A DNA stretch of 64,000 bases from Bugula neritina (lineage: Eukaryota > Bryozoa > Gymnolaemata > Cheilostomatida > Bugulidae): the NCBI GenBank assembly GCA_964035545.1, contig OZ037765.1, positions 7,142,698 to 7,206,697 of the forward strand. Direction: 5' to 3'. Positions 1 through 13,100 of the stretch are shown piece after piece. The notes beneath the pieces were generated by a model. It was not told the DNA's origin. It did no database searches and worked only from the letters and a program-made list of their open reading frames with translations. Both the position numbers and the translations under genes were made by a program. Numbering within the stretch: the stretch's first letter is position 1; every line of letters begins with the position of its first letter.

Positions 1-984
1 AATAGTAACATAATATAATATTTGTTTTACTTGACACTATAACAAAATTTTAGTTTTCAAACTAAGGATTATAAGTAAATCAATGTTACTTAAACAGCAC
101 TGAAATTTAAAACTAGTTACACAAATATGCTGCAATTGGAAATTGGATGCAATTATATGTATATGCTTATGCATTGTTTACTTTATTAGAGTAAATATTC
201 TGACCCAGCAAAATGAACAAATGAGCAGCAGTTTTTTATTGACATAATTAATATTGTGCTTGAATTTCTTGGTAAGATGCTGATGGTAACGCTGATAATT
301 AGTCAATAGCCACAGAAACTGCAAGATTAATATCTATAACTATTAGTTAAATAAACAGCTAATATTGTAATATTCCTTACTTAAGAATAAAACCATGACA
401 AGTATTAGCAATTTAACCTTAACACTGATTGTAACAGTGATACTGTTTTAGTTGACTGTTGATGGAAGCATAAATAAAACTTGAACTTTTGATAACTATG
501 TTTATTACCATAGAAAGTAACCAATATAACAAATTATATTGAGATCCTAACAAAATCACTGATTTGTATATATCTATATACAGCTGTACACCAACATTAG
601 TGACTAGAATGCAAAGTTTAAACTCAAGCTCTGCTTAATTAGGTAGCAATTGCAATAATGATCACAGCAGCAACCAAAATAATTCTAATGTAATTGTGAT
701 AGAACTTATGAATAATAATCCATTTTTGTCATGCTACTGGCTATTGCTAAACAACTAATTATCAACAAAGTTTTGCATTAAATTATTTTACATTATTACT
801 TTACTTATAATTAGTTGAAGTTACACTTATAGTTATAGTCATTGCTAAGTCATAAGGATGCTTCTTCGTACTTTAATCAGGATTGTAATTATACTAAATT
901 TACATTAAGTATTTTAAAATAAATTAAAATTACTAACAACTTGTTTATATTACATTTATGTTAAACAGAATGCTTAGTATTAAA

Positions 985-1290
985 TTTAGTGCTATAGTAT
1001 TAATGAAAGTTATAGTTATGCTTATACTATACTAGTAATACTAATAGCAATACTATACTAATAATAAAAGTAATAGTACTGCTACTAGTAGTATTAGTAG
1101 TGCTGCAGCTATTACTCATAGTTACTACTGTAGGTGTAATAACTGATAGTAACAGTATTAGTTATTACAGTGACAGTCAATACTTATACAGTTATACTTA
1201 TACTTATAGTTATAATGATAATGATAATCAGTAGGCAATAACTATAACTATAAGTATAAGTATAACCATAGGCATAGCTAATAGTAATAG
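985..1290. repeat. degenerate TAGTAATAC / TATAGTTAT low-complexity satellite
   Basis: Runs of imperfect 3- and 9-base units (tagtaatac, tactaatag, tatacttatag) and their complements fill this stretch. The same composition returns at about 1990-2100, 30030-30660 and 31380-31700. There is no coding potential. Confidence 0.6.
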
Positions 1291-2524
1291 CTATTGCTAC
1301 TTTTTAGCACCTAAAACTTATTAAGTAATTATGTAAGGATTCAAGTTCACTGTAACACTTACATTTTAAAACACATAATATTAATATCATTACTGAATTT
1401 GTATAACTATTACTTTGAAATAAAGAGTACATACAAAATACAATTACTTGTACATTTTAATAAGGTGTCACCATGACTCCCTTTACACGAACCTCGTTCT
1501 GACAGCATTGATGTCTTATCGAAGTATAAAATTGTGTCATTAAACTTCAGGATAAAATTTCAGTAGACTGTGAATTGCGAAGTTACACTCTTTGGTATCG
1601 GCGGAAATATAAATTGTCTGCGCGCCAACACAAACAGTTGCCAGCAATCACATTGACAATAATTATGATGATCGTACTCACAGTGATACTGATACATAGA
1701 TATTTTACAGAATTATGATTATAAATTTATCATAGAATTGCATATACTTATTGCATTCGTAATTATTGTTGTTTGGTAACCACTTAGAGACGCACAGCTG
1801 CTGTTAATCAATTAGTATAAGTATTACTCAAAATTACTGTGACGGATTTAGAAGTTCAAGTTGTACCAACTTGAACCTCCAGACCAAATCCAATAGCCAA
1901 TAAGCAATACAACAATTTAATGATATTAAAACTCTCAGTCTTAGCATTTAAATTTATACTTTTAATTTTTATATATTTGATATTTCTGGTTTCACTTTCA
2001 GTTTGACTATTACTATTAGTATTACTATTAGTATTATCGTTTTCTTTTATCTTATTAATAATATTAATATTAATAATATTATAATTGTTATAAATATTTT
2101 GTGTGCTCAAGTTTGGGTCATTCAGTTTTATTTCTACATTAATTTTGAAAGTAAAATTAAAACTTAAACTATCTAAGTATCACTATGATACTCTATGGAC
2201 TATCACTATGGTTGAATATTAGTATTACTATCAGTATGGGCTCGTGACTCATTGAATAAGTCATTGAATGTAAGTGTAAATAATTCATAAAGTGATGTTC
2301 ATGTTTTATGTTTGATTATCATTATCTAATATCTAATCTGCAGCATTTTATTTTGTTCATAATGATAACTATCATAATCATAGCCATAGTTAGACGAGTA
2401 TTGCTGTGGGTATTAATGTCTGCATTGTAAAAAGCTAAATGAAAAAAAAACTGTCCTTTGTACAGATTGCCATGTAAAGGTTCTTATGGAAAATAGGATT
2501 CAGTTGAAGTACTAATTAGCGTGG

Positions 2525-2919
2525 TGCCACATTAAACATGTTTTCGTGCTGACAAAAACTCGTGCAGACCAAGAAAGGAGCCATTTTGTGCAGAACATGC
2601 TAAATGGCCAGTGCGAATCGCCTCTGCTGTCGTGGCCTAGTTAAAAAATAACTCTTTAGTAAGCCCACTTTTAGGGTTTCAGTTTTACATTAATTATGCC
2701 ATTTCATTGCCCAAATGGACACCGATTAACAATTAGATTTTTCTACTTTTTACCAAAATTGATCTTATCTGTAGTGATCTTTTTGCAGCAGATGTATTTA
2801 TGGAAACTAACGTGCTGTAGGTGCCGCTTTCGTTGGCAACGTATTGTAGGTGGCGCATAGCTCTTGCAGCAAATCTTCCTGCGTGCAATTTTTGCTCACG
2901 AAAATCCGTTTAATGTGGC
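2525..2919. mobile_element. foldback MITE, family 2, copy 1
   Basis: The left end reads gccacattaaacatgttttcg and the right end, on the other strand, reads gccacattaaacggattttcg, giving long terminal inverted repeats around about 395 bp with no transposase. A diverged second copy lies at about 57159-57527. The element is distinctly less AT-rich than its surroundings. I could not define a target-site duplication. Confidence 0.6.
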
Positions 2920-4134
2920 TTTGCGCTTAGTATGACACTATGACTATGTTATAATGTTGGTCATGCCTGAACCTCCTAACCAGGAAATGTAAATTGAAAC
3001 TACTTTCATTATAAAATGTAAAGCATGACATAAGCTACTTAAAAAATAAATTTTTGCACAATTTTTTTGTGACTTTGTCCATATCTTGAAAAATAAACAG
3101 AACTGTCACTAATTGTTGTCTAAGCTAGTCTTCGTGTTAAGATTATTCTAGTTTTCTTACATGTGGGATTGTGCTTCTAATCCTCTAGAGAGGGCAATTC
3201 TACACATGAGGAGTTGTTGCATTAACTCATTTTTGACAAAGTGCAGATAACTTCTTATAATCAAGTTTTGCTGGGGGAGGGGGTTTGTTGCTAACAAATT
3301 ATCATTAACTTGTCTAAGTAAATACAGCAAAGTATTTCATAAATAATGTAACTGCGGTTCTATATAAAAAAACCTACCTATTGCACTTTTGCTGGTACTT
3401 TTGAAACTTATTAGTATCTTTATATGATTTGACTTTTATTTTCTAATATATGCAGGCTTTATATTGCTATCCGCTTTAAATAGCAGTTAAACAATAGATT
3501 TTTACTGCTTTTTATATTCTTAATTAATTTTCTCATTGGTTACTGCATCAGTATGAAACTTTTTTTTCTGATTTAATTTCTTTTAAATAATTACTTGCAA
3601 TCACTTTCCCTGACTTTCATTGCTATTTCTTCTGGACTAAGGACTAGTTTTTTATGACATATGTTGGTGATATCTTCTTTGGGCTGTAATACATTCTAAA
3701 ATAATATCATTCTCATTTTTACAGTTAGTTGAAAAAATTTGCCGCAAGAAACACAGCTAATAATACCTCTTAAGATTTTCTTACTTCAGAAAAAGTGGTT
3801 CATTCAGCTGCTAGAGTTCACCTATTTGTTGAATGTTGGACAATTATATGCTATTGTGCAACATATTTTTTCAAGATTAGCAATAAAAGGGGGTTTCAAT
3901 TTAATTATAAGGAGTTATCCCCAAAACCTACTTGTAGCTCTTAAATTTTTTCCTATTACACTGAAGATTTTTTTAAAATTTGAATTGAGATTGTTTTCGT
4001 TGAAATCAATGACAATTTTTTTGCTTTAGGTTTGAATTGTTGTTTATAGTTGATGATAGTTCATTGTTTTAAGAACATGTTATAACAATTATATCATGTA
4101 TAAATGTTTTATATTAACCAGGCAAAAGGTGGTT

Positions 4135-7100
4135 ATGGATGCTGTCAAAAGGCACTTACTGTTTGATGATAAGCTGCAGCAGATTCAGGTAAACTAAAAG
4201 AAATAAACCAGTAAAATTTCACAATGATTGTCATAATAAATCTATATCTCAGCATGGAAAAATAAATCAGTTTCATTCATAAATCAATTTCCTATCAATC
4301 CTGTTACTATGTAAAGCACTTAAAAAAAATTGTTAAATAGTTCTACAAGTTAATCTTCTGCTACAGCTGTGTATCTACATCATCTGATTCATCATAAAAG
4401 TCCTTGACTTTTGAGTTGCTGTTTTTATCGAGCATCGGTATGTGCACTGAAATTGTCCCATTTGTGCTGCTCACTGTTCGTCTTTCTGACGACGTTTCTC
4501 TGTGTCTTCTGAACCTTTTACAGAACGTCTTAAAAAAAACTTTTCTGAACTTCTGCCCAAGAGCACAATATAGAATGAAGTTGATTGCACTGTTTAGTGT
4601 CACCATAAAGTTGCGAACAATAGAGACTATCTGCCAGTCAATGCTCTTGGTCACCATTTTTCTATCAATTCCAATTGCCACATTGTAAAGCAAAGCCGGT
4701 AACTGCAATAAGAACAAATTTTTGCAGCTAAAATAAATGATTTTATCAAATATGTTATTGAAAGAACTTGTGGATTACAACTTATATTAATAACTAAAAC
4801 ATTTTAAAAAGATTTAAGATGAAATATGTAAATAAAACAATTTCATACTGATATTTTGTTTTCACTCAATAATTTAGTTCATAAATAGATGGGTGTTTGT
4901 CAAATTTTATAAATAGCAGTATAAATAAAAAGCAGTAAAAGGATCTTTTCAAATTTCCAAGGCTAGAAACCGTCATATATTTTATGGAAAATTATACAGT
5001 TAGCCTTGGAATTTATTTAAATCAAAGTATATTATCTCAACTGGTGGCCAAGTAAAAGCTGTTCAGTCTTATTCATGAAGTCTAATACTGACTTCATGGA
5101 TCAGGTGAATATATAATATTGTGTGGCATCACTCTCTTCTGTCAAGTCAAGGCTAACTAAAATTGTTCTTAAAAACTAATTATATTTTTAAGCATCATTG
5201 CAATGTAATACCTGGTTTTTCTAAGACATATGTAAATAATCGGCAGAGTAAAACTGCCAGACCCCAAATTTTACATTAAACTTGTAAAGCTACAATTACT
5301 TGCAATAATTCATTTTCTAATATTGTCTCAACCAACTGAAAAATCGTCTGCTTAAATTTGGAGAAACATAGGTTTGCAAGGTTAAAGTTACCTGACATAT
5401 AATGAATACAGCCACTACTGACACAAGCATTGTGGTTATATTGTTCTCCTTGGAAGTTTTAGCTGTGTGAGACTCATTTCTCATACTTTTCCTTTCCTTT
5501 GCTGATTTTCTTACTGCTTGTATGAGGAAGTAGTTCAACACAGTTAGTAAACACACCGGAATAATGCACATGACAGTCAAATACAATCCTGAGAAATATA
5601 TGGACTCATAAGCCTGATTTGCCAATACTTTGTTCTGGATTGCCCTATATGATGGCAAGTTAGTTCCAGGTATGAAAATGATGGTCATATTGGCATCTCT
5701 TTTTATTTCGCTCCTGTACTCAAACCATCTGGAGAAGTTGTATACCATTGAGAATATCACAACGCAGAAAGTTGTAATCCTGGCACGTTTAACTGTACAC
5801 AGACTAGAAGCCTTCAGAGGGTTTCTCACAGCAATGTACCTCTCCACAGTGAAGGATACGGTTATCCATATAACACACGTCTGGGCTATCAGTGCTAAAG
5901 GGTACACGTACACAACTACATATGCATGAACCAGCTCCTGGTATACAAGGGAAAGGGGTTTCAAACAAACCAGCAATGTCGTACAGATCAGTACCAGAGA
6001 GTCAAAGATTGCCAGCGCTAATAGAAAACAGTTTGTTGAGCTCTTCATTGATCTTCTTGTTAAAACATACATGACCAAGACATTAGAGATTAAGCCAAGA
6101 ATGCAAATAATAAGCAATATTATTCCAGATAAATAAAATTCTAAATTTTGGATTAGTGCATCTCCTGTCTTCTCCGCTTGAGTAAGAACTTGCAAGAATG
6201 TCATAGAGCTGTTAGCACTGCTTCTGTGCATCTGGGTATAGTTCGCCATGATCAAAGCCGACAGCCAGTTGTGGAGCCAGAGGTTGAAATTAATTGCTGC
6301 AAAGTGAATATGGCTCAAGTTAGATATAATCTTTGTTTTAATCTGCAATTAAGCTTACTAGGAGCAGTGCATTTCAGGGTGTTACATCAAAGTAAACTAT
6401 AATTATCAAGCTATCTTAAAGTTGCACATAGCAAGGCTAGAAAGCCTGCTTGATCTTGTTAGGCTTCTATGAAAAGAACTTTTGGTTTGCCTTCAACACC
6501 TAATCTTATAAATTTCTATTTCTACTTTTAGGCAGTTCACGCATTGTACAAGATGACTGAAACAAAAGTTCGTAAAATGTCTATAATTGGCTTTCAATCT
6601 ACCCACCAGGTATATTCAGCAACTTTTAGCCAGTGAAAAAGTATCATTTCTTTTAAACTAGTTTATTTTATTTTAAAAGTAGCAAAAACAAAATAAAGAT
6701 CTCAAACCTTCAATTTATATTTTGTTTCCTGAAGTTATTTTAAAACTATAACTTTCAGTAATAAAAGTTGTCAAATTACAAAAGAGGAAGAAATGTTAAG
6801 TTAACTTTTAGAGGCTTCATTTATACATAAGCGTTCGAGTTATTTAGGCTGATATCCTAGACTCTAGAGGAATAGGTATTCTTTCAGGTAATAGTGTGAA
6901 ATGAAGGAGATCTTTATGTGGAATATTTTTTAAATGTTGATAACCTACATTGTATAAATAATGAATGACAGTGTGTGCAGCTATGGACAAGTTGATTGCC
7001 AGATTCTCTGTGTATAAAGTTGTAATTTACACTGAGCAGCTTCAAGCCATTGTAAATTAATAAAAGGGTAATCGTCTTGTCATTTACATTAATTGGATGT

Positions 7101-10100
7101 TATTGTACACTCTTGCACATGTGTCCACGTATTGGTGTTATGTGGTAGTCTTTGTATTAGGCACACTAAGCATCTATATGACAGAAACTTAAGGAAATAT
7201 ATATATATATTTTAAAATATGCAGAGTGTTTAATTATCAGACTCATATTTTAGTTATAAGCACAATTTGAACATAAAATATATGAAAAAGGAGTGTATTT
7301 TTATTTGAGGTGTAGATATTTTTATATATACAATAATATTGTATATTTCCGCTATAATTGCACAGGTGCCTGAGTTGGAGTATCTCTTAAACCTGTGTTG
7401 TCAAGGAGATGTGGCTATATCACAAACAGCACAACAGTGTATGGTCTCTATGCTTACTCAAAACCTGGTAGATCTGGAAGGGTGTATTAAGAACACATTG
7501 AAGCTGGTCTCAACTGTCCCGTATGTACAATGTTTGCCCTTGTCAATCTTATGCAGTGAATTATTGTAAATTAATTGAATTATCCTTTCATTTTAACTCA
7601 ACTTTTTAGTGTTTCACTCATTCAAGCAAGGTTTTTTTTGTATTGCCTAATTTGCACATAATATTTTGATATTTTGGGCCCATATTATTTTTATAATTCA
7701 CAAGCTAAATGTATTAATAACAATAAATTAATATTGTATTTACAGTTTTGCTTTTACGTAATGATTCTATTTAAGCACTGCTTACGTAGCTTTATGTCTG
7801 ATGGAATGAGTAACAAGTTGTCAAAGTACAGAAAAGTGTATAATAGCCAGAAATATATATATAATACATATTTTAACTATAAAAATTAGCTTGACAGCCT
7901 TCAACACTGTTCACTCACCTTAACCAAGAAAGTGACGGTCTGCCGAAAGACATTGGAGCTCTCCTGTACCCTGCTATACCCTCTGCCCTTCTCCCTCCAC
8001 CTGCCCTTCTCCCTCCACCTGCACCTCACTTATGCTATCAAGCTGTGGGGCTGTCTTATAACCAGCTGTTTATCTCTCTTTGACTCCCTCTGATTATCCC
8101 TACAAAGTTATTCAATTAATAGTTGCAGAGCAATGAACATAGTTATTGCAATTCTTTCAACAGGCTACTGTAGTGCCCCTATAGCATGCCACACTTTGAC
8201 ACGACATGTCATTGAGCCGCGTATCACTGAATATATTAGCCAGTTTATGCTATAAGTTCTATGTAGCATTAATAGCCAGTAACAGCTTGCATTTATGTTC
8301 ATTTTTACAGTCAACTACAGACAAAAGTTCAAAGTTTCTAATGAACGCTTGACATTTGAGATATTATATTATATAAGTTTATAAAAATTGTTAATATTAT
8401 GGAACTCCACCTTTTGAAATTGTATACATGTTAGTGTAAAAGCCAAAAGTTTGGTTTAGAGCAGACTGTTGTTAGATAAGCTTTTATATAGTAGTTTGTC
8501 AGGACTACTTTTGGTTCTTTTAACTTACCTAAACTGTTGACAAAATAAGCTAAAATTTTTACTTATAGAGATTTAACCTCGATGTTGACCTTTTTGGTAT
8601 CTCTGATGGAGCTGCAGATGACATCTATGGGCCTAAAGTAAGTTTAAGTGTATGTGAAGGACTTTTGTAGCTTGCAGCAATCTCTCAATGCTGTATCTCA
8701 TAATTTTACAGGAATAATCATGTTCTCTTTATTATGGATTAAATTTAGACACTATTGTGTCACAAATAATTATACCACTCAAGTAGTTGAAAGATATCTA
8801 GCATGCTACTTGAGCTCTCGGAATCTTTAGAGCTTCCTGCAATCATAATTCTAACAATGTTTATTTTGTTACTATGTATGTCAGAAAGTTCTGAGAATTT
8901 TAAGGCCAATATTAAATTTTATTTTAATAAATTATTTTTGCAACATATGCAATATTCTAGACTAGCAGTACAGCGAAATAAAATTATTAAATTAAAAGCT
9001 ATGCAATGACATTGTAATTTTTCAAAATATTGCTTGAGCAGTTTTTAATAAAATTTACAGTACTAGTAACTGAAACTGTGTTGTGCCTATTGGAATGTGT
9101 ATTCTTGGTAAATGGGCACATTTGTTGTGCTAATTGGGGTTGAAGTGTATTTAGAGCAACTACATCCTATGATAAACATATTATTCTACATTCTGTGTTA
9201 GCAGAAGTATGTTTGTATGAGTTTTACTGGGTAAAGGCAGGTTTTTGTGAGTGGTTTTAGCACTTTCAAGATTAGTAGTTGTAAATTTATGTTCATAAAT
9301 TTATACACTAATTTAGGTTGAACTCGTAAACCTACAGCATTTTTTAGACACTTAGATTTTAGACTAATCTAAAATTGCATACAAAAGCATTCCTCAAAAT
9401 ATTGAAAGATTATTGAATATTATTTTTCTCTTCCAGAAAGAAATCTGACCATCAGACATGTATATTTAATGTAACACTTGTATATCTTTATCGTTAGCAT
9501 AAAGAGTAAAAATTTATATAACATGTAATTTGTATCCAGCTGCCCTGTGCACCCTTTGGTGAAGGTCTACGAGATCACATCCGCTGACCAGTGGCAGCAA
9601 CTAGCTGTAGCCTTCAGCAACTCCCTCTTTACCATCAACAAATTTTCAAGTGCCAGTCAGCAAGAGTGAGTATACTCTTCTAGTATCTAATTGGTTGAAT
9701 CTACTGCCTACCCCATGTTACAGGTATAGGACTGTGTTGTGTAAATTAGTAATTCATAAACCATAAAGTCTGGGGTAAAATAATGTTCAATTGAGACCAC
9801 GGCAGAAAACTTAATTCTACATAAACAAATATTTATTTAAGAGAGAGAAGTTTTCTTAATTTAAGAAGAATAAGTTAATAATATTGTTAATTAATTAGTT
9901 TTTCTTTGAAATTTTTTTCTAAATGTTCAGTTTTTTCAAGTTTGATCAAAAGTTCGAATTTCTGATCTAAATTAGCATTTAAGGAAATTTGAACATAATA
10001 TTATTATGGTGTGAGTGTAGATGTGGATGGAAAGAGTTAATGACATACCACAAAGTCTTTCTTGAAGCCTTAGTATCTAGTACTACTAATAAATGTAGTG

Positions 10101-13100
10101 GAATACTTTCAATGGCCATTTCTACCTGCATTTCTTATCACCAATACTTAGACTATACCATCTGTGCCCTCATTGAAATACTCCAGCAGACACAGGTTAG
10201 TTTAGAATACCACATTGCATGAAACTAAAACATTTCTCAACAAAGCACAATCTTATTGAATTTTAGTGCATTTTTATCTAAACTAATATATCCATATAAT
10301 AGATTACCATAAGCTAATTTATACACTGTTTAGGATGTAAAGCTCTATAACTGTGGGTTGCTGCGGTAGGTGTACTATTTTGTTACTTTACACCTTCTGT
10401 TTGGGAAAATAATGTGTCATACCGTAGCAATTAAAGTGCATAATTACACTTAACTATAACAGTTAACAGCACCTTTGATACATTGGAGAGGTGAGGTGAT
10501 ATTTTCGAATAGTGTATGATTACAATGTTTCTCTTCCCTATCATACTCAGTTCAATTACTTGTACAAGGAGTTAAATTTGGAAATGTTTTGATTGTAATG
10601 ACATCAAATCTTAGTTTTCAGAAATCAGTATGTTTTTATTTGACCTGTGAACCTTGTTTATGCATGTTTTTGTTACATAATATGTAGTGCAGCTGTTTCA
10701 TTACTTGTTAGTGATAATCCTTGTTTTGTAGGTAGTAGTTTATTGCTATCTGTGTTTTGTATTATTGTTTTGTCAAATACTTACAGCCCATATTTATTTC
10801 TCATTTAAAGTTGCACACTAATCTAATTTCGTTTCTGTTTGAAAATTTTGTAGAAAGTTTTTGTATATAATTGTGAGCGTAAACCTTAGTCTAGAAAACT
10901 TCACGGAAATTTTAAGCATCAGTTGCAGAGAGAGTTATTGTAAAGATTGTTCTATTTCAGAACATTTTCTCCAGTAACAATGTGATGGTGTTGGAGATAC
11001 TGTGGCAAGCTGTTGGTGTGCAGACACCAGGTGGAAGAACCTGCGAATTGCTGTTAGAATTCACTCTGGCAGTGGCTGTGTCCAGTACCATCTCGTACAA
11101 CATCTGGAAACTCATAGACTCTAGGGCTATTCAAACGGTAGGCTTTCAAATATCTACTCATTAGATTAATGCCAGCATTTCAAGTTGAGTTCTTGCTATA
11201 GGAAAATGGAAACTTCCTTTAGCAGCCTGTTGTCTGGTATTCATTGATGCTACCAGACGAATTATTTCCCAAGAGTATTTTCTGTTTTAAGCATTACGGC
11301 GTGCTTGTCAATCATTTCTATATCTTTTACGACACAGTGTACTGAATTTAGAGGTCAGTGTGTAAAACAGGAAATTGACAATTACTTACCTGCCAGGTTT
11401 CCGAATTACTCCTATTGCGACTTGTCTATTAGCACAACTGCAGCTTGACCCTGAACGTCAAGTCTAGAAACTAATTTCCCAGCTCACATACAATGCATGT
11501 CTTTACTGTAGCACACGCGGTTCATTATTAAACAGCAAAGTCAACAGCTAAAATAAGCATAATTCATTTACGTGTGTATTGTCTAGCAAAAATTCAATTT
11601 CTGGTCATTTGGATTTGTTATTGGATGTTTGAAATTAATTTTGTGAGTAATTAAACAGCTTCAAGCAAGAGAGGAAAGGAAATTAGTTTCTTGAGTGCTT
11701 CGTAATTAAAAGCGGAAAGTGTTTGGATGACCAGTAGGGAATATGTTGTGTGCATTTCAGTTCATCTGTAATTCGCTTCGAGAGTTGAAAAGTTTAATTC
11801 ATTAATCTTATAAAAAATTGATACGTTGCCTATTTTATAAATATGATGTCTTTTAAAATTACACAAATTCCTTTATGACTTTTGTGCAGGTTACAGTTTA
11901 CAATCATCACAGGTTGCTAGCTGTTCTCCTTCACAGCCACCTGAATTGTGAATCCCAAGTGCTATCTTGCATTCTAAACTTAAGTAAGTTTACTCATAAA
12001 ATCATTATGGCTTTGATGATATATAGAAATTAAACGCCGAAATTTTTCACAAAATTTCTGCATTCTTATAGTGTACAGTTCACGTATTTACGAGTAGGAC
12101 GACAACTCCTATTAATACATTTTATTTCATGACTTCCAACTTACTAATCAATTGAAACAGTTTGATTTTGCTGCACAGCTTGTAATTTGATGTGCCAATA
12201 ACTTATTGAATCCCCTTTAATTGTATTACAGTGACATTTAAAAACTGTCTTTGAAGTGAGGCATGTGGATAGTGTGAACTCTGTGTTAATCAATAGATGT
12301 GCTAATTTAAAGTCTAGACCCTGTACAGGAGATGCACAGTTGGCCTTGACCTGCTGACTCAGCTAATTAAACTGCTGCAAAACATGAACACAAGTTTAAT
12401 GTGCTGAAAGTTTCTATAATATTGTTTTGTTGTCAGGTTGATGCAGTCGGTTATTTAAAACTCAGTTACTCTAGCAAAAATCTATTGAAAGTTCATAATG
12501 CAATGTATGTGGAAATGATCCTAAAATCTTAAAGATTGGCTGATTGAATGAAGATTGAGCTAAAGTTACATATCTACCTTCACGATTTTCAGTCAAAAAT
12601 TCAATTTGGCCGAGTTGAACTTTCACTGAGTTGCGTTGCATTGTAAAGGCCACTCGTCAAAATTTTTGGTTTGTAATAACTTAATCGGCCGATTTCAGAA
12701 TGACAATCAATGGGAATGATAATTCCTTGTAGATATTGGTATTCATGTTTATAACTATATCGGCTGCCTTTCTCAATTATTGATTTTATGTTGTCAACTC
12801 AACTAATTCATTACCTTTTTTAAAGGGCATCAAATGGCGATTAAGCGAGTTATATTTTAATATTATAAAGTGAGCTTCCGCATCAATATGATTTTAACAA
12901 TTTTCAATATAACTATAAAAGGGTACTCGGACGAGTGAAATTAACTGAAACGCGGAACTTTTTTCAGTAAAGGTATAAAAACAACTTAAGTTTATGCTAT
13001 AATTTCAGTTAAAAGAGCCGTAACAGTTGGCAGTGCGCCAACTGCCAGTATTCTCCTGCTGCCTCTGTTGGAGCTGATTTCAGCTCTTAGTATCTGCAAA

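Larger units (their letters stand above)
1..4134. other. gene-free AT-rich 5' flank
   Basis: I see no supportable coding exon upstream of the FOCAD start. About 980-1290 and 1990-2100 are degenerate TAGTAATAC/TATAGT trinucleotide-like DNA, and the longest reading frame there (1856-2110, minus) is low complexity and rich in Asn and Ile. A foldback element lies at 2525-2919. The stretch around 1480-1640 is less AT-rich and could hold an untranslated first exon or a promoter, but no motif proves it. A 3' splice-site-like AG ends at 4121, 13 bases before the FOCAD ATG, so an untranslated FOCAD exon is expected somewhere upstream. Confidence 0.5.

Noticed and set aside
1856-2110. 84-codon minus-strand frame
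   Set aside because: Asn/Ile/Ser low-complexity translation of an AT-rich repeat; no homology.
12471-12653. 60-codon minus-strand frame with TENREGRYVTLAQ
   Set aside because: Lies across the end of the TTAA MITE; the same motif appears in copy 2, so it is element DNA, not a gene.
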